From the NCBI RefSeq assembly GCF_009017495.1, contig NZ_CP044989.1, positions 248,001 to 312,000 on the forward strand: DNA of 64,000 nt, written 5' to 3'. The first letter of the stretch is position 1, and every line of letters starts with the position of its first letter. This DNA is from Deinococcus sp. AJ005 (lineage in GTDB: Bacteria > Deinococcota > Deinococci > Deinococcales > Deinococcaceae). Below, in pieces: positions 1-10,431 of the stretch. The notes beneath the pieces are model-generated. The model worked only from the letters and a program-made list of their open reading frames with translations. It searched no databases and was not told where the DNA came from. Made by a program: the position numbers and the translations under genes.

Positions 1-317
1 TGGTGGCGGGCCGCGAGGTGGAAGAGGCGCTGTTTACCCACCCCGCCGTCTCGGAAGTTGCCGTGATCGCACTGCCCGACGACGCCTGGATCGAGGCCGT
101 GACCGCCGTTGTGGTGCTGCGGGCCGGGGCCGCCGCCAGCGCCGAGGAGTTGCGCGCCCACGCCCGCGCGACCCTGGCCCCCTTCAAGGTGCCCAAACAA
201 ATCCATTTTGTGGAAGAGTTGCCCCGCAACACGGCGGGCAAGATTCTGAAGCGCGACCTGCGCGAACGGTTCGCACCGCGCCCCGACACGGCTCAGGCAC
301 ACGAGGAGAACCCATGA
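1..317 (+). CDS. Acyl-CoA synthetase (AMP-dependent), C-terminal part only
   Basis: This is the 3' end of a gene that begins before the window; the reading frame is open from the first bases. The roughly 104 visible residues match the mobile C-terminal domain of ANL-superfamily AMP-binding acyl-CoA synthetases: the segment [13 protein letters not shown] is followed by [14 protein letters not shown] and then [13 protein letters not shown], whose first lysine (in GKILKR) is the family's catalytic lysine for adenylation. These enzymes activate a carboxylic acid with ATP and load it on CoA. The stop codon overlaps the thiolase start (ATGA), so the two are translationally coupled. This suggests a fatty-acid or aromatic-acid degradation operon. 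The acyl substrate cannot be told from this fragment. Confidence 0.88.
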   Translation, partial: VAGREVEEALFTHPAVSEVAVIALPDDAWIEAVTAVVVLRAGAAASAEELRAHARATLAPFKVPKQIHFVEELPRNTAGKILKRDLRERFAPRPDTAQAHEENP

Positions 318-1459
318 GAGAAGCGGTCATTCTGGAAGCCGTGCGCACGCCCTACGGCAAGCGGGGCGGAGCTTACCGCGAGGTGCGGCCCGACGCCCTG
401 CTCGCCTTCACGCTGAAGGGACTGCTAGAGCGCGCGGGCCTGGAGGCGGGCAAAATCGAGGACGTGATCACCGGCACCGTCACACAAATGGGTGAGCAGG
501 GCGCGAACATCGGGCGGCTGGCGGTGCTGCTGGCCGGGTTTCCCGCCGAGGTGCCGGCCCTGAGCCTGAACCGCATGTGCGGCAGCGGACAGCAGGCGGT
601 GCATTTTGCGTCGCAGGGGGTGGACGCCGGGGACCTGGGCTACGCCATCGGCTGCGGCGTCGAGAGCATGACCCGCGTGCCGATGTTCAGCGACATCGGC
701 GGCGGCTTCGAGCGCCTCAACCCCGAGCTGCTGACTGCTGTGGACCTCATCCACCAGGGGGAAAGCGCTGAGCGCATCGCCGAGAAGTGGGGCCTGACCC
801 GCGAGATGCTCGACGCCTTTGCTGCCGAAAGCCACCGCCGGGCCGCCGCGTCGCGCGGGCTGCACGCCGAACTGCTGCCTGCACCTGGGCTGGACGCCGA
901 CGGAAACGCCATCACCGTTCAACACGACGAGGGCGTGCGCGGCGACATTGACCCGGTCAAGATGGCCGCCCTCAAGACACCGTTCCGGGAAGCCGGGGTG
1001 GTCACCGCCGGTAACGCCAGCCAGATCAGCGACGGGGCCGCCGCCGTGCTGGTGGGGGACCGGGAGGCGGCTGTCGCTGACGGCCTGCGCCCACGCGCCC
1101 GCTTCCGTGCCCGCGTGGTGGTGGGAGACGATCCCACCATGCAGCTCACGGGCGTTATTCCGGCCACCCGCAAGGCGCTGAAAAAGGCCGGGATGACCCT
1201 GGCCGACATCGACTGGATCGAGATCAACGAGGCCTTCGCCAGCGTGGCCCTGGCGTGGACGCACGAGCTGAAAGCCGATCCAGCCCGGGTCAATCCCTGG
1301 GGTGGGGCCGTGGCCCACGGCCATCCGCTGGGGGCCAGCGGGGCAGGATTGATGGCGAAGATGCTCACTGGTCTGGAAGCCACAGGCGGCACGTTCGGAT
1401 TGCAGACCATGTGCATCGGCCACGGCATGGCCACCGCCACCATCATTGAACGCCTGTGA
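314..1459 (+). CDS. Thiolase (acetyl-CoA C-acetyltransferase family)
   Basis: 381 residues, the normal length of a degradative or biosynthetic thiolase. Visible catalytic features are the nucleophilic Cys89 in [10 protein letters not shown], the EINEAFA segment, the histidine in [15 protein letters not shown], and the C-terminal acid/base Cys in CIGHGMA. The enzyme exchanges CoA for an acetyl group in beta-ketoacyl-CoA cleavage or acetoacetyl-CoA formation, in the cytoplasm. ATG at 314 overlaps the stop of the upstream acyl-CoA synthetase, so the genes form one operon. The pairing with an acyl-CoA ligase favours a catabolic role. Chain-length preference cannot be read from the sequence. Confidence 0.93.
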   Translation: MREAVILEAVRTPYGKRGGAYREVRPDALLAFTLKGLLERAGLEAGKIEDVITGTVTQMGEQGANIGRLAVLLAGFPAEVPALSLNRMCGSGQQAVHFASQGVDAGDLGYAIGCGVESMTRVPMFSDIGGGFERLNPELLTAVDLIHQGESAERIAEKWGLTREMLDAFAAESHRRAAASRGLHAELLPAPGLDADGNAITVQHDEGVRGDIDPVKMAALKTPFREAGVVTAGNASQISDGAAAVLVGDREAAVADGLRPRARFRARVVVGDDPTMQLTGVIPATRKALKKAGMTLADIDWIEINEAFASVALAWTHELKADPARVNPWGGAVAHGHPLGASGAGLMAKMLTGLEATGGTFGLQTMCIGHGMATATIIERL

Positions 1460-1498
1460 AGTTCTGGGCCGTCAACCGCTTTGGCAAGGAAGGAACAA

Positions 1499-2992
1499 AT
1501 GAACGAAACTCCTGACCGCAATGATGCACCAGAAGAGAAAAAAGACGCCCAGCACGCTGCTCGGAAGCCTTGTGATGAGGTGAGTGTCACCCGGCACAGC
1601 CTGAATGTAAACGGCAGGACCCTGAACTACACGGCCACGGCTGGAACGATGGTGCTGCTTGAGGAAAAGCACGCCAAGAACGGCGAATTTGAAGGCAACA
1701 AGGGGCGGGCCAGCGTCTTCTTCGTGGCCTACGCCCTGGACGATCAGGAGGCCACGACGCGCCCGGTGACTTTCGCCTACAACGGTGGGCCGGGCAGCCC
1801 ATCCCTGTGGCTACATCTGGGTCTCCTGGGACCGCGCCGGGTGGTGATGGGAGACGCCGGTGGGCTGACCGGGCCACCCTATCGGCTCACGGACAACGAG
1901 TTCACGCTCCTGACGGACACGGACCTCGTGTTCATCGATCCAGTGAGTACAGGCTATTCCCGCGTGACCGAGGGAGAGAATCCGGGCGATTTCCACGGCT
2001 TCCAGAAAGACATCGAATCCGTGGGCGATTTTATCCGCCTGTGGACGACGCGGGCGGGCCGCTGGCTCAGCCCTAAATTCCTGCTGGGCGAGAGTTACGG
2101 CACGCTGCGTTCCGCTGGTCTGAGCGGTTACCTACAAGAGCGTCACGGCATGTTCCTGAATGGACTGATGCTGATCAGCGCCATCCTGGATTACGCCACG
2201 GTGGACACCACGCCGGGTCACGACCTGGCGTACGTCACCCATTTCCCAACACAGGCGGCCACCGCCTGGTACCACGGGAAGCTCGGCGAGCGCCTTCCCC
2301 TGGAGACGGTGCTGCGGGAAGCAGAGGCTTTTGCGGACAACGAGTATGCCAGCGCCCTGCACCTGGGGGCCCGCCTGTCGCCAGACGTCCGTCTCGAGAT
2401 TGCCCAGCAGTATGCCCGGCTCACTGGCCTGAGCGAGCAGTTCGTCCTGAACCACGATCTGCGTGTTCCACTGTCGCGCTTCTGCAAGGAACTGCTGCGG
2501 GATCAGGGCCTGACCGTCGGGCGTCTCGACAGCCGTTTTACGGGCATGGACCGCGAGCGGGGTGGCAGCAGCACGGATTACGATCCAAGCTACGCGGCCA
2601 TCGTGGGGCCTTACACAGCGACTCTGAACCATTACGTCCGTCAGGAACTGGGCTTCCAGTCTGATCTGGCGTATGAAGTCCTGTCGGGGCGGACCCGTCC
2701 GTGGAGCAACAAGGACTTCGAGAACCGGCACGTGCGGGTGTCGGACACCCTGAGAAGCGCCATGCACCAGAACCCCCATCTGAAAGTCCTGGTGGCTGCC
2801 GGTTATTACGACTTCGCCACACCGTACTGGGCCATGCGCCATACGTTCGATCACTTACAGCTTGATCCGGGCCTGCGAAAGAACATCCGAGAGGCCTACT
2901 ACGAAGCGGGCCACATGATGTACGTGCATCTGCCCAGTCTGGAGCAGCAGTATCAGGACTTGAGCACCTTTATCAAGTGGGCGAAAACCTGA
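1499..2992 (+). CDS. S10 family serine carboxypeptidase-like protein
   Basis: 497 residues from ATG 1499. I prefer this start to an in-frame TTG at 1481 because AAGGAAGG (1487-1494) sits at ribosome-binding distance. The fold is an alpha/beta hydrolase of peptidase family S10: NGGPGSPSLW forms the oxyanion region, GESYGT carries the nucleophilic Ser (residue 199), YYDFATPYW supplies the Asp and EAGHMMYVH the His. No signal peptide is visible; the first 25 residues are charged, so the product is probably cytoplasmic, unlike most eukaryotic S10 carboxypeptidases. Bacterial members of this type are annotated as S10 peptidases of unknown substrate. The gene stands alone downstream of the thiolase with a 39-nt gap. 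Confidence 0.88.
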   Translation: MNETPDRNDAPEEKKDAQHAARKPCDEVSVTRHSLNVNGRTLNYTATAGTMVLLEEKHAKNGEFEGNKGRASVFFVAYALDDQEATTRPVTFAYNGGPGSPSLWLHLGLLGPRRVVMGDAGGLTGPPYRLTDNEFTLLTDTDLVFIDPVSTGYSRVTEGENPGDFHGFQKDIESVGDFIRLWTTRAGRWLSPKFLLGESYGTLRSAGLSGYLQERHGMFLNGLMLISAILDYATVDTTPGHDLAYVTHFPTQAATAWYHGKLGERLPLETVLREAEAFADNEYASALHLGARLSPDVRLEIAQQYARLTGLSEQFVLNHDLRVPLSRFCKELLRDQGLTVGRLDSRFTGMDRERGGSSTDYDPSYAAIVGPYTATLNHYVRQELGFQSDLAYEVLSGRTRPWSNKDFENRHVRVSDTLRSAMHQNPHLKVLVAAGYYDFATPYWAMRHTFDHLQLDPGLRKNIREAYYEAGHMMYVHLPSLEQQYQDLSTFIKWAKT

Positions 2993-3003
2993 GATTGCCT
3001 CAT

Positions 3004-3700
3004 TCAGGGCCTGGTAAGGTGGTGGGCACTGACGGCCAGGACGACGCGCAACCGCGATGAGACCACCGTTTCAATGCGTTTGGGATGGTGGGCTGGCCGC
3101 CAACCGGTGGCATACCAGGAACTGCTCCCGGGCGGATAGATTTAGCCCAAACAGCAGTCCTGTTTGTCATTCACGGTGTTCGGCCCGGTACAGTCAGGCC
3201 AGCGCCCTCTGAGTTCGTAGCTCACGGTGGTGTCGCGCAAATTGGCTGGCCTGATCAGATACTGCGCGATCTCGCCATCTTCCAGAAACCACGCGTAGAG
3301 CTTGTCCCCGAAAAACCCACTTTGCGTGCCGTAGCCCCATCGGGTTCCAAGAAAGTGGCAATGCCGCGCTCGTTTGGGATGGCAAATGGGGGTCCATCAC
3401 CACCTCAGTACATGATCTGGATGGCACACAAGCTTGTTTCAGGGTGTCCAGCAGCCGATTGACCCGGTTGAAGGCTTGCGTGGATACGGGCAGACCGAGG
3501 GATACGTCTGTTTGTCGATCAAGCGGGCCAGGAGGAAAGCAACGAGCATGTTGCAGATGACTCTCCGGTGACGACACTTCTTCTCATCGCTGAAGTGCGT
3601 TTTGGTCCAGCGGTAAAGGGGGCGAATGCTGCGCCGATGGCCTCAATTGTGCTGGAGAGCATATCGAGCCATATCATCTCCCTTTTTATCGTCTGGACCC
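3004..3700 (-). pseudogene. Decayed DDE-type transposase
   Basis: No intact gene lies here, but the minus strand can be read through several frames as a transposase. Blocks that look conserved are LYRWTKTHFSDEKK near 3600-3640, FFGDKLYAWFLEDGE and LIRPANLRDTTVSYELRGRW around 3205-3320, then, after an in-frame stop, IYPPGSSSWYATGWRPAHH and KRIETVVSSRLRVVLAVSAH near 3010-3140. The PANLRDTT block and the RIETV block near the end resemble the DDE core and catalytic Glu region of IS982/IS5-like transposases. Frameshifts and stops show that it is dead. The family assignment is uncertain; terminal inverted repeats were not found. Confidence 0.6.
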
Positions 3701-3745
3701 GGAGAAATCTACGCCAGCTCAAGTCCTGAACGGGGTACTCCCTTC

Positions 3746-3940
3746 ATACAGATTCCGTCTATAACGCGGCAGAAATCGGGACAGCGCCGATGTCTGCACT
3801 TCACGCCCGGAACCCGTTGTTCTCCTGGGCACTGTCTTGTCCAGAGCAGCGCCCAGGACTGGGACAGCTCGCAGAGAGGACGCTTGGACGCCCGTTCGGA
3901 GTTCCAGATCTTTCCAGCACCTTTCCATCGGAGTCCGTAT
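3746..3940 (+). repeat. Intergenic repeat family R1, copy A (with internal insertion)
   Basis: Positions 3746-3825 match 5773-5850 closely (shared blocks ATTCCGTCT, CAGAAATCGGGACAGCGCCG and CACGCCCGGAACCCGTT), and 3895-3940 match 5867-5908 (TTCGGA, CACCTTTC, ATCGGAG.CCGTAT). About 58 extra nt sit between the halves relative to copy B. It is non-coding and lies between the dead transposase and the first sugar importer. Confidence 0.75.
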
Positions 3941-4076
3941 CAGACATCCTGCGCTCACGTTGAGGCATGGTGCGACCACTGGCCGCAGAGTTGCGAGGCG
4001 CGTCCTGTCAGCCGAAGTTTCTAGACTATGGTTGTCGCCGCCAAAACGCGGAGATTACTGGAAGCAACGCAGCAAC

Positions 4077-4090
4077 CGAAATCGATTTCG
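4077..4090. promoter_or_regulatory. LacI-family operator O1
   Basis: CGAAATCGATTTCG is a perfect 14-bp palindrome with the central CG usual for LacI-family operators. It lies 166 bp upstream of the ABC ATPase start at 4256 in otherwise non-coding DNA. The same motif recurs at 11575 (one mismatch) and 14883, both before xylose genes, so the LacI protein encoded at 10424 is the likely ligand. No convincing -35/-10 pair could be assigned here. Confidence 0.75.
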
Positions 4091-4255
4091 ATTCTCCGAA
4101 ATGACGTGCTATGGTGGGCTTACTCAAAATCAATCACCTCCTCTCGTTCGCTTGTTGTCGTGCCTCACCTCTTCCTCTCTGGAGAACCCTGTGTCGATCT
4201 GGAGCCACGCCGATTCTGTTTGCGTTCCTGTCCAGTCCCGTAACGTGGGGCACGC

Positions 4256-5773
4256 GTGACAACCACGCCTGCCGTACAGTTCCGGGGGATCACAAAATCA
4301 TTTGGTCCGGTAGAAGTCCTGCACGGCGTCAGTTTCGAAATTAGGGACGCCGAGATTCACGCTTTAATCGGCGAGAACGGCGCGGGCAAGAGTACGCTGA
4401 TGAAGATTCTGGGCGGCTATCAGGCCCAGACCTCTGGCGAGATCGTACTGGAAGGACAGCCCGTGACCTTTCGCAGCAGCCGCGACGCCGAGGGCCGGGG
4501 CGTGGTGCTGATCCATCAGGAATTCAATCTGGCCGATGACCTGAGCGTGGCGCAGAACATTTTTCTGGGGCGGGAACTGGGCGGCGCGCTGCTGAACGAT
4601 GCCGAGATGAACCGGCAGGGCAAGGCGGCACTGACTCGCCTGGATGTGCAGCTTGATCCCAGAGTCAAGGTCAAAGACCTGAGCGTGCCGCAAAAACAAC
4701 TCGTCGAGATTGCCAAAGCGCTGGCTAGAGATACCCGCGTGCTGGTCATGGACGAGCCAACGGCCACCCTGACCAACCGCGAAACCGACGTGCTGTTCGC
4801 GTTGATCCGCCGTCTACGCGATGACGGCGTGACCATCCTCTACATCAGCCACAAACTGAATGAGGTGCAGGAACTGGCCGACTCGGTGACCGTCTTGCGC
4901 GACGGCGCGGTGGTGTTCAGCGGCCCGGCGGCGGGCAAAACCCCGCACGATCTGGCGAATTTGATGGTGGGCCGGGAACTGGAGGAAATGTTCCCGGACA
5001 AGGGGCAGCCCGCCGAGAAAGAGGCGCTGCATGTTGAGGGCCTGGAGGTTCCCGGCTGGGCGCACGACATCAATTTCACGCTGCGCGTGGGCGAGGTGCT
5101 GGGCTTCGCGGGACTGGTGGGTTCGGGCCGGACGGAGTTGTTCGAGGGGTTGCTGGGGCTGCGCCGCCACACGGTTCGTCAGGTGCGCGTGGCGGGCCGT
5201 CCCACCCGTATCGACAGCCCTGGCAGGGCGGCAAATGCGGGTGTCGTGTATCTCAGCGAGGACCGCAAGGGCAAGGGGCTTTTGGTGGACTTTCAACTGC
5301 GGCCTAACCTCACCTTGATGACGCTGGAGGAGTACGCGCGGCCCCTGCTGGACATCGGCGCGGAGACGCGGGCGCTGGAGGGGGCGGTCAAAACTTACGG
5401 CATCCGCACGGGGCGGCTGGACGTGCCCGCCAGCGCACTGTCCGGCGGCAATCAGCAGAGGCTGGCGCTGGCCCGCATTCTGGAAGTCGATCCCGACGTG
5501 ATCGTGCTGGACGAGCCGACGCGCGGCGTGGATGTGGGGGCCAAGCGCGAGATCTACCTGCTGATTCAGGCGCTGGCGGCGGCGGGCAAGGGCATCATCG
5601 TCATTTCCAGCGAGCTGACCGAGTTGCTGGGCTTGTGCCAGCGCCTGCTGGTGGTGCGCGAGGGCCGCGTCGTCGGCAACCTGACAGGGGGCGAATTGAC
5701 CGAGCAAGAAGTGATTCAGTACGCCACCGGATTAAAAGCCAATTCCCCTGCCCTGGAGGCTGCCCCCAGATGA
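4256..5773 (+). CDS. Sugar ABC transporter ATP-binding protein, RbsA/MglA type
   Basis: 505 residues containing two fused ABC domains, the standard size for RbsA/MglA/AraG proteins. The first domain has a good Walker A (GENGAGKST, residues 39-47) and Walker B ([12 protein letters not shown]). The second has the usual degenerate P-loop GLVGSGRTE near residue 285, signature [15 protein letters not shown] near 395 and Walker [14 protein letters not shown]. It powers import of a monosaccharide or polyol through the permease at 5907 using the binding protein at 7043. GTG at 4256 is used, with GTGGGG just upstream. Operator O1 is 166 bp before the start. The substrate is unknown; the neighbouring isomerase and oxidoreductase point to a sugar or cyclitol needing rearrangement. 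Confidence 0.93.
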   Translation: MTTTPAVQFRGITKSFGPVEVLHGVSFEIRDAEIHALIGENGAGKSTLMKILGGYQAQTSGEIVLEGQPVTFRSSRDAEGRGVVLIHQEFNLADDLSVAQNIFLGRELGGALLNDAEMNRQGKAALTRLDVQLDPRVKVKDLSVPQKQLVEIAKALARDTRVLVMDEPTATLTNRETDVLFALIRRLRDDGVTILYISHKLNEVQELADSVTVLRDGAVVFSGPAAGKTPHDLANLMVGRELEEMFPDKGQPAEKEALHVEGLEVPGWAHDINFTLRVGEVLGFAGLVGSGRTELFEGLLGLRRHTVRQVRVAGRPTRIDSPGRAANAGVVYLSEDRKGKGLLVDFQLRPNLTLMTLEEYARPLLDIGAETRALEGAVKTYGIRTGRLDVPASALSGGNQQRLALARILEVDPDVIVLDEPTRGVDVGAKREIYLLIQALAAAGKGIIVISSELTELLGLCQRLLVVREGRVVGNLTGGELTEQEVIQYATGLKANSPALEAAPR

Positions 5774-5908
5774 TACGAATTCCGTCTGTTTCGTGCAGAA
5801 ATCGGGACAGCGCCGATTCCCGCACTCCACGCCCGGAACCCGTTTTTCTCCTTCTCACTCCGTTCGGATTTCAAGGTGTTTCCAACACCTTTCAATCGGA
5901 GGCCGTAT
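5773..5908 (+). repeat. Intergenic repeat family R1, copy B
   Basis: The most compact copy of the R1 repeat fills the entire gap between the ATPase stop and the permease start. Its last bases, ATCGGAGGCCGT, supply the Shine-Dalgarno sequence and lead directly into the permease ATG at 5907. See copies A (3746-3940) and C (40057-40430). Confidence 0.75.
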
Positions 5909-6905
5909 GACCGAACATTCCGCCGAAACATCCAAGCCCGCCCGCCCGCCGCTGCTGTCCCGGCTGGGCAGCCTGGGGCCGCTGCTGGGGCTGATCGCCC
6001 TGATGATCGTGGCGACGGCACTCAACAGCGACTTCCTGACCGTCTCGAACCTGTCCAACGTGGCGACGCGCGCCTCATTTATCGGCATCATCGCGGTGGG
6101 GGCGACGTTCGTGATCATCTCCGGTGGGATTGATCTGTCGGTGGGTTCGATGGCCGCCCTGATCGCCGGTTCGATGATCCTGATCATGAACGCGCTGGGA
6201 GCTGGTGGCGGCGGGGCTGGCGTGATTGCCATCGGGATGCTGTGTGCGCTGCTCATCGGGGCTGGGGCGGGGCTGCTGCAAGGCACTTTTATCGCGCGCG
6301 GGCGTATCGAGCCGTTTATTGTGACGCTGGGAACGCTGGGTATCTACCGAGCCGTCCTGACCTACCTGTCAGAGGGTGGCAGCATCTCGCTCAACAACAT
6401 CCTCAGCGACGCCTACAGCCCGGTGTATTACGGCAAGATTCTGGGCGTGCCGTTTCCGATCATCGTGTTCGCGGTGGTGGCACTGCTCGGCGGGCTGATC
6501 CTGAACCGCACCCGTTATGGCCGCTACGTGCAGGCCATCGGCAGCAATGAGCAGGTGGCGCGCTACGCCGCTGTGGATGTGAACCGCGTCAAGGTCATCA
6601 CCTACATGATCCAGGGCATTTGCGTGGCGCTGGCCACCCTGCTGTACGTGCCCCGTCTGGGCAGCGCCAGCCCCAGCACCGGCATCCTCTGGGAACTGGA
6701 GGCGATTGCCGCCGTCATCATCGGCGGCACAGCCCTCAAAGGCGGCTCCGGGCGCATCTGGGGAACGGTGGTGGGCGCGATCTTGCTGCTGAGCATCGAG
6801 AACGTGTTGAACCTGACCTCGATCATCAGCGTGTACCTGAACGCCGCCGTGCAGGGCGTCGTGATCATTGTGGTGGCCTTCTTGCAACGGGGAAAACGGT
6901 CATAA
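5907..6905 (+). CDS. Sugar ABC transporter permease, RbsC type
   Basis: 332 residues from ATG 5907, chosen over an earlier in-frame start because TCGGAGG lies 4-10 nt upstream and the added N-terminus would be translated repeat DNA. The protein is almost wholly hydrophobic with about nine to ten membrane spans. It carries BPD_transp_2 family landmarks: [10 protein letters not shown] near residue 70, [13 protein letters not shown] near 135 and [19 protein letters not shown] near 270. It forms the membrane channel for the ATPase encoded at 4256. The gap to that gene is occupied by an R1 repeat, so the operon has tolerated a repeat insertion. Confidence 0.93.
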   Translation: MTEHSAETSKPARPPLLSRLGSLGPLLGLIALMIVATALNSDFLTVSNLSNVATRASFIGIIAVGATFVIISGGIDLSVGSMAALIAGSMILIMNALGAGGGGAGVIAIGMLCALLIGAGAGLLQGTFIARGRIEPFIVTLGTLGIYRAVLTYLSEGGSISLNNILSDAYSPVYYGKILGVPFPIIVFAVVALLGGLILNRTRYGRYVQAIGSNEQVARYAAVDVNRVKVITYMIQGICVALATLLYVPRLGSASPSTGILWELEAIAAVIIGGTALKGGSGRIWGTVVGAILLLSIENVLNLTSIISVYLNAAVQGVVIIVVAFLQRGKRS

Positions 6906-7042
6906 AGGCCGTGGAACCGGTCTGTGTTTCTCGGTTGCCTCCCTAGCAGATGCCTGTGTGGTCACGTGAGCCTCACCCGAAAAAAAGATATTAAGCGCCG
7001 CGTTCTTCCGCCCACCTCCGCATAGAAAACAAGGAGCCAACC

Positions 7043-7996
7043 ATGTCTCAAACCCTAAAAAAACTCGCCGTCCTGTCCATCTCGCTGCTGGCCTCTGCCG
7101 CGCTGGCGCAAACGAAGCAGGTCATCGGTGTCTCCATCCCATCAGCGGACCACGGCTGGACGGGCGGCGTGGTGTACTGGGCCAACCAGACCAAAACAGA
7201 GCTGGAAAAGATGTATCCGGGCCTGACGGTGATCGTCAAGACGGCCAAGGACGCCAACGAGCAGGCCAACCAGATTCAGGACATGTACACGGTCAACAAG
7301 ATCAATGCGCTGGTGATCCTGCCGCAGGAGAGTGCGCCGCTGACCCGGCCCGTCGCCAACCTCAAGAACAAGGGCGTGTTCACGGTGGTGGTGGACCGCG
7401 CGCTGACCGATCCCAAGGCGCAGGACGCCTACGTGGCCGGGGACAATCCGGGCCTGGGCCGCGTGAGTGGCGAATACGTGGGCAAAACGTTGGGCGGCAA
7501 GGGCAACGTGGTGGTGCTGCGCGGCATTGCCACCGTGATCGACAACCAGCGCGTGGACGCCTTCGACAAGGTGATGAAGGAGAAGTACCCGAACGTCAAG
7601 ATTCTGGACCGGCAGTACGCCAACTGGAACCGCGACGACGGCTTCAAGGTCATGCAGGACTACCTGACCCGGTTTCCCAAGATCGACGCCGTATGGGCGC
7701 AGGACGACGATATTGCCGTGGGCGTGCTGAAGGCCATTGAGCAGGCCGGGCGCAAGGACATCAAATTCGTGCTGGGCGGCGCGGGCATGAAGGAAATGAT
7801 CAAGAAGGTGCAGGACGGCGATCCCCTGATCACTGCCGACGTGACCTACCCGCCCAACATGATCCGCGAGGCCATGCTGCTGACCGCCAAATCGCGCATG
7901 ACCAAAACCGCCATGCCCAAGACCACGATCATTCCCAGCCAACTGGTGACCAAGGACAATGCCGCCAAGTTCTACTTCCCGAATTCTCCGTTCTGA
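7043..7996 (+). CDS. Sugar ABC transporter substrate-binding protein, RbsB type
   Basis: 317 residues. A signal peptide of about 22 residues ([22 protein letters not shown]) ends at an ALA-Q cleavage site, and the mature part is a periplasmic-binding fold of the Peripla_BP_4 type: [15 protein letters not shown] at the start, [16 protein letters not shown], and [13 protein letters not shown] in the second lobe. AAGGAG lies 8 nt before ATG. The protein would bind a sugar outside the membrane and deliver it to the permease at 5907. Unlike the other four importers in this window, the binding protein gene is last in its operon. 137 nt separate it from the permease, with no clear hairpin. Confidence 0.92.
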   Translation: MSQTLKKLAVLSISLLASAALAQTKQVIGVSIPSADHGWTGGVVYWANQTKTELEKMYPGLTVIVKTAKDANEQANQIQDMYTVNKINALVILPQESAPLTRPVANLKNKGVFTVVVDRALTDPKAQDAYVAGDNPGLGRVSGEYVGKTLGGKGNVVVLRGIATVIDNQRVDAFDKVMKEKYPNVKILDRQYANWNRDDGFKVMQDYLTRFPKIDAVWAQDDDIAVGVLKAIEQAGRKDIKFVLGGAGMKEMIKKVQDGDPLITADVTYPPNMIREAMLLTAKSRMTKTAMPKTTIIPSQLVTKDNAAKFYFPNSPF

Positions 7997-8042
7997 GGAG
8001 AGGATTGTCTCTTGGTGTGGCGGGGTAGCTGCCACGGTTTGG

Positions 8043-8204
8043 CCCCTCTGCTTCGCAGCTTTGCCAGTCCGTCCCTGGGGGACACCCCCCCCCAAGGGGA
8101 GGCAAATCGATTTCTCCGTGGCTAGATTGGCGGCGACTCCCGGCTTCCCTTGAAAAGAGCTGGCAGCGCAGCCAACTGGCTGGTACAACTCCGCAGGAGA
8201 GGGG
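8043..8204. repeat. Large imperfect inverted repeat in intergenic DNA (MITE-like)
   Basis: The stretch begins CCCCTCTGCTTCGCAGC and its right arm read in reverse complement begins CCCCTCTCCTGCGGAG. Both arms continue with a CCAG block and end in CAAGGGGAGGC / CAAGGGAAGCC, so about 60 bp on each side form an imperfect hairpin. It lies between the binding protein and the isomerase gene and has no coding potential. The form resembles the short palindromic repeats scattered in Deinococcus genomes. It may act as an RNA hairpin within the operon. Confidence 0.6.
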
Positions 8205-8278
8205 TTAATCGTGGGAGCCACCCCATCACACCAGCGTCCAACTTGACCCCACCCCTGCCCTGGAGGCACCTTAGACCC

Positions 8279-9286
8279 ATGCCAAGACCTGTCACTTTAT
8301 TTACCGGCCAGTGGGCCGATCTTCCGCTGGCCCAACTCGCACCGCTGGCCAGACAGATGGGCTTCGACGGCCTGGAATTGGCCTGCTGGGGCGATCATTT
8401 CGACGTGCAGCGTGCGCTGAAAGAAGACGGCTACGTAGAAGGCGTGCGCGAGTTGCTCGCCAAACACGGTCTGCAAGTTCACGCCATCGGCAACCATCTG
8501 GTGGGGCAGGCGGTGTGTGATCCCATCGACGAGCGGCACAAATCCATCGTTCCCGCGCACGTCTGGGGCGACGGCGATCCCGAGGGTGTGCGCGTGCGGG
8601 CGGCCCAGGAAATCATCGACACCGGCAAGGCGGCGCGCAAGCTGGGTGTAAATGTGGTGACCGGCTTTACCGGATCGAGCATCTGGCACAGCCTCTACGC
8701 CTTTCCGCCCACCGATCAGGCGTACTGGGAACGCGGGTTTGCGGACTTCGCCCAGCGCTTCACACCCATCCTAGACGCGTTTGCGGAAGTGGACGTGAAC
8801 TTCGCACTGGAGGTTCACCCCACCGAAATCGCTTTCGATACGGCCAGCGCCGCCCGTGCCCTGGACGCCGTGGGCAACCACCCGCGCTTCGGTTTCAACT
8901 ACGATCCCAGCCATCTGGCGTATCAGGGCGTGGATTACGTGGGCTTCATTCGACGCTTCCCCCAGCGCATCTACCACGTTCACATCAAAGACGTGTGGTG
9001 GGGCCACGGCAGCGGCGAGGTGGGCGTCTTCGGCGGCCACACCACCTTCGGTGACAGACGGCGCTTCTGGGACTTTCGCTCGGTGGGACGCGGCGACGTG
9101 AAATTCGAGGACATCATCGTGGCGCTGCACGACATCGGGTATGAAGGTCCCCTGAGCATCGAGTGGGAGGACGCCCGCATGGACCGGGTGGCCGGCGCAA
9201 CCGAGAGTGCGGCCTACACGCGCCGCCTGGATTTCCCGCCGTCGGACGTGGTCTTCGACGCGGCCTTCGCCAAGGAAGAGGCGTGA
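8279..9286 (+). CDS. Sugar phosphate isomerase/epimerase-like TIM-barrel protein
   Basis: 335 residues from ATG 8279, which has GGAGG 12 nt upstream. An upstream in-frame start at 8150 would translate the intergenic palindrome and is rejected. The fold is the xylose-isomerase-like TIM barrel (AP_endonuc_2). Metal-binding positions are visible as [22 protein letters not shown] and SIEWEDARM. These enzymes isomerise or epimerise free or keto sugars using a divalent metal in the cytoplasm. The stop codon overlaps the GTG start of the oxidoreductase at 9283, so the two act in the same pathway, probably on the sugar imported by the 4256-7996 transporter. The substrate is unknown. Confidence 0.85.
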   Translation: MPRPVTLFTGQWADLPLAQLAPLARQMGFDGLELACWGDHFDVQRALKEDGYVEGVRELLAKHGLQVHAIGNHLVGQAVCDPIDERHKSIVPAHVWGDGDPEGVRVRAAQEIIDTGKAARKLGVNVVTGFTGSSIWHSLYAFPPTDQAYWERGFADFAQRFTPILDAFAEVDVNFALEVHPTEIAFDTASAARALDAVGNHPRFGFNYDPSHLAYQGVDYVGFIRRFPQRIYHVHIKDVWWGHGSGEVGVFGGHTTFGDRRRFWDFRSVGRGDVKFEDIIVALHDIGYEGPLSIEWEDARMDRVAGATESAAYTRRLDFPPSDVVFDAAFAKEEA

Positions 9287-10431
9287 GCGACTATCAGCGC
9301 CCCCTTCGGCTGGCAATGGTGGGCGGTGGGCAGGACGCCTTTATCGGCGCAGTCCATCGGCACGCGGCGGCGCTGGACGGGCGCTACGTGCTGGTGGCCG
9401 GGGCGCTGTCCAGCACGCCGGAAAGGTCCAGAGAATCCGGCGCGGCGCTGGGCCTGCCGCCGGAGCGCAGTTACGGCACCTGGCAGGACCTTTTAGACGG
9501 CGAGAAAAACAGGGAGGACGGCGCAGAGGTCATCAGCATCGTCACGCCCAATCATCTGCACTTCCCGGTGGCGCTGGCAGCGGTTCAGGCCGGGTTTCAC
9601 GTCATCTGCGATAAGCCCCTGGTGCCCACTCTCAAGGAAGCACAGGAGTTGGAGGCAGCCGTCCGACAGGCTGGAACCGCCTTCGCCGTGACCTACAACT
9701 ATAGCGGCTACCCGATGATCCGTCAGGCCCGCGAGATGGTCCGCAAGGGCGAGCTGGGGAGCGTCCGCAAGGTGATCGTGGAATACCACCAGGGCTGGCT
9801 GGCCACCGAGCAGACGGGCAAACAGGCCGAGTGGCGCACCGATCCGGCCCGCAGCGGTCCTGCCGGGGCGCTGGGCGACATAGGCACCCACGCCGAGCAA
9901 CTGACGACGTTTGTCAGTGGATTATCGCTGGCAGAGGTGGCCGCCGAGCTGACCGCCTTCGTACCGGGCCGCCCGCTGGACGACGACGCCAGCATGTTGC
10001 TGCGTTTTGAAGGGGGCGCAAGGGGCGTACTGACCGTCTCCCAGATCGAGATTGGCCGCGAGAATGACTTGCGCCTGTCCGTCTTCGGCACAAAGGGCAG
10101 CTTGAGCTGGCGGCAGGAAGACCCCAATCACCTCCTTTTTGACCAACTGGACAGGCCCCGGCAGATTCTGACGCGTGGCGGGCCGGGCACAGGCGGCGCG
10201 GCCAATGCCATGACCCGTCTTCCCGCAGGCCATCCCGAAGCGTTTATCGAGGCGTTCGCCAACATCTACCGCGCCGTGGCCGACGATCTGGCGGCGCGGG
10301 AACGGGGCGAGGGCGTCAACCCCGACTACCCCACAGTCAGCGACGGCGTGCAGGGCGTGGAGTTTATGACGTTCGTGCTGGAAAGTGCAGCAGCGAATGG
10401 AAACTGGGTTAGCCTGAAAGGCAGTGGCTAA
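9283..10431 (+). CDS. Gfo/Idh/MocA family NAD(P)-dependent oxidoreductase
   Basis: 382 residues from GTG 9283, which overlaps the previous stop (GTGA). A longer frame upstream lies inside the isomerase gene and is not used. The N-terminal Rossmann region begins [34 protein letters not shown] and ICDKPL (an EKP-motif variant) follow; [10 protein letters not shown] near residue 205 holds the conserved catalytic-site His. Members oxidise or reduce a hydroxyl of sugars or inositols. Partnered with a TIM-barrel isomerase, it suggests an inositol-like or 3-keto-sugar route. The following lacI gene begins 8 nt before this stop, so the genes are translated together. Confidence 0.88.
   Translation: MSDYQRPLRLAMVGGGQDAFIGAVHRHAAALDGRYVLVAGALSSTPERSRESGAALGLPPERSYGTWQDLLDGEKNREDGAEVISIVTPNHLHFPVALAAVQAGFHVICDKPLVPTLKEAQELEAAVRQAGTAFAVTYNYSGYPMIRQAREMVRKGELGSVRKVIVEYHQGWLATEQTGKQAEWRTDPARSGPAGALGDIGTHAEQLTTFVSGLSLAEVAAELTAFVPGRPLDDDASMLLRFEGGARGVLTVSQIEIGRENDLRLSVFGTKGSLSWRQEDPNHLLFDQLDRPRQILTRGGPGTGGAANAMTRLPAGHPEAFIEAFANIYRAVADDLAARERGEGVNPDYPTVSDGVQGVEFMTFVLESAAANGNWVSLKGSG

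Noticed and set aside
3085..3462. 125-residue open frame on the plus strand
   Set aside because: It is opposite to the recognisable transposase remnant and has no ribosome site or known domain.
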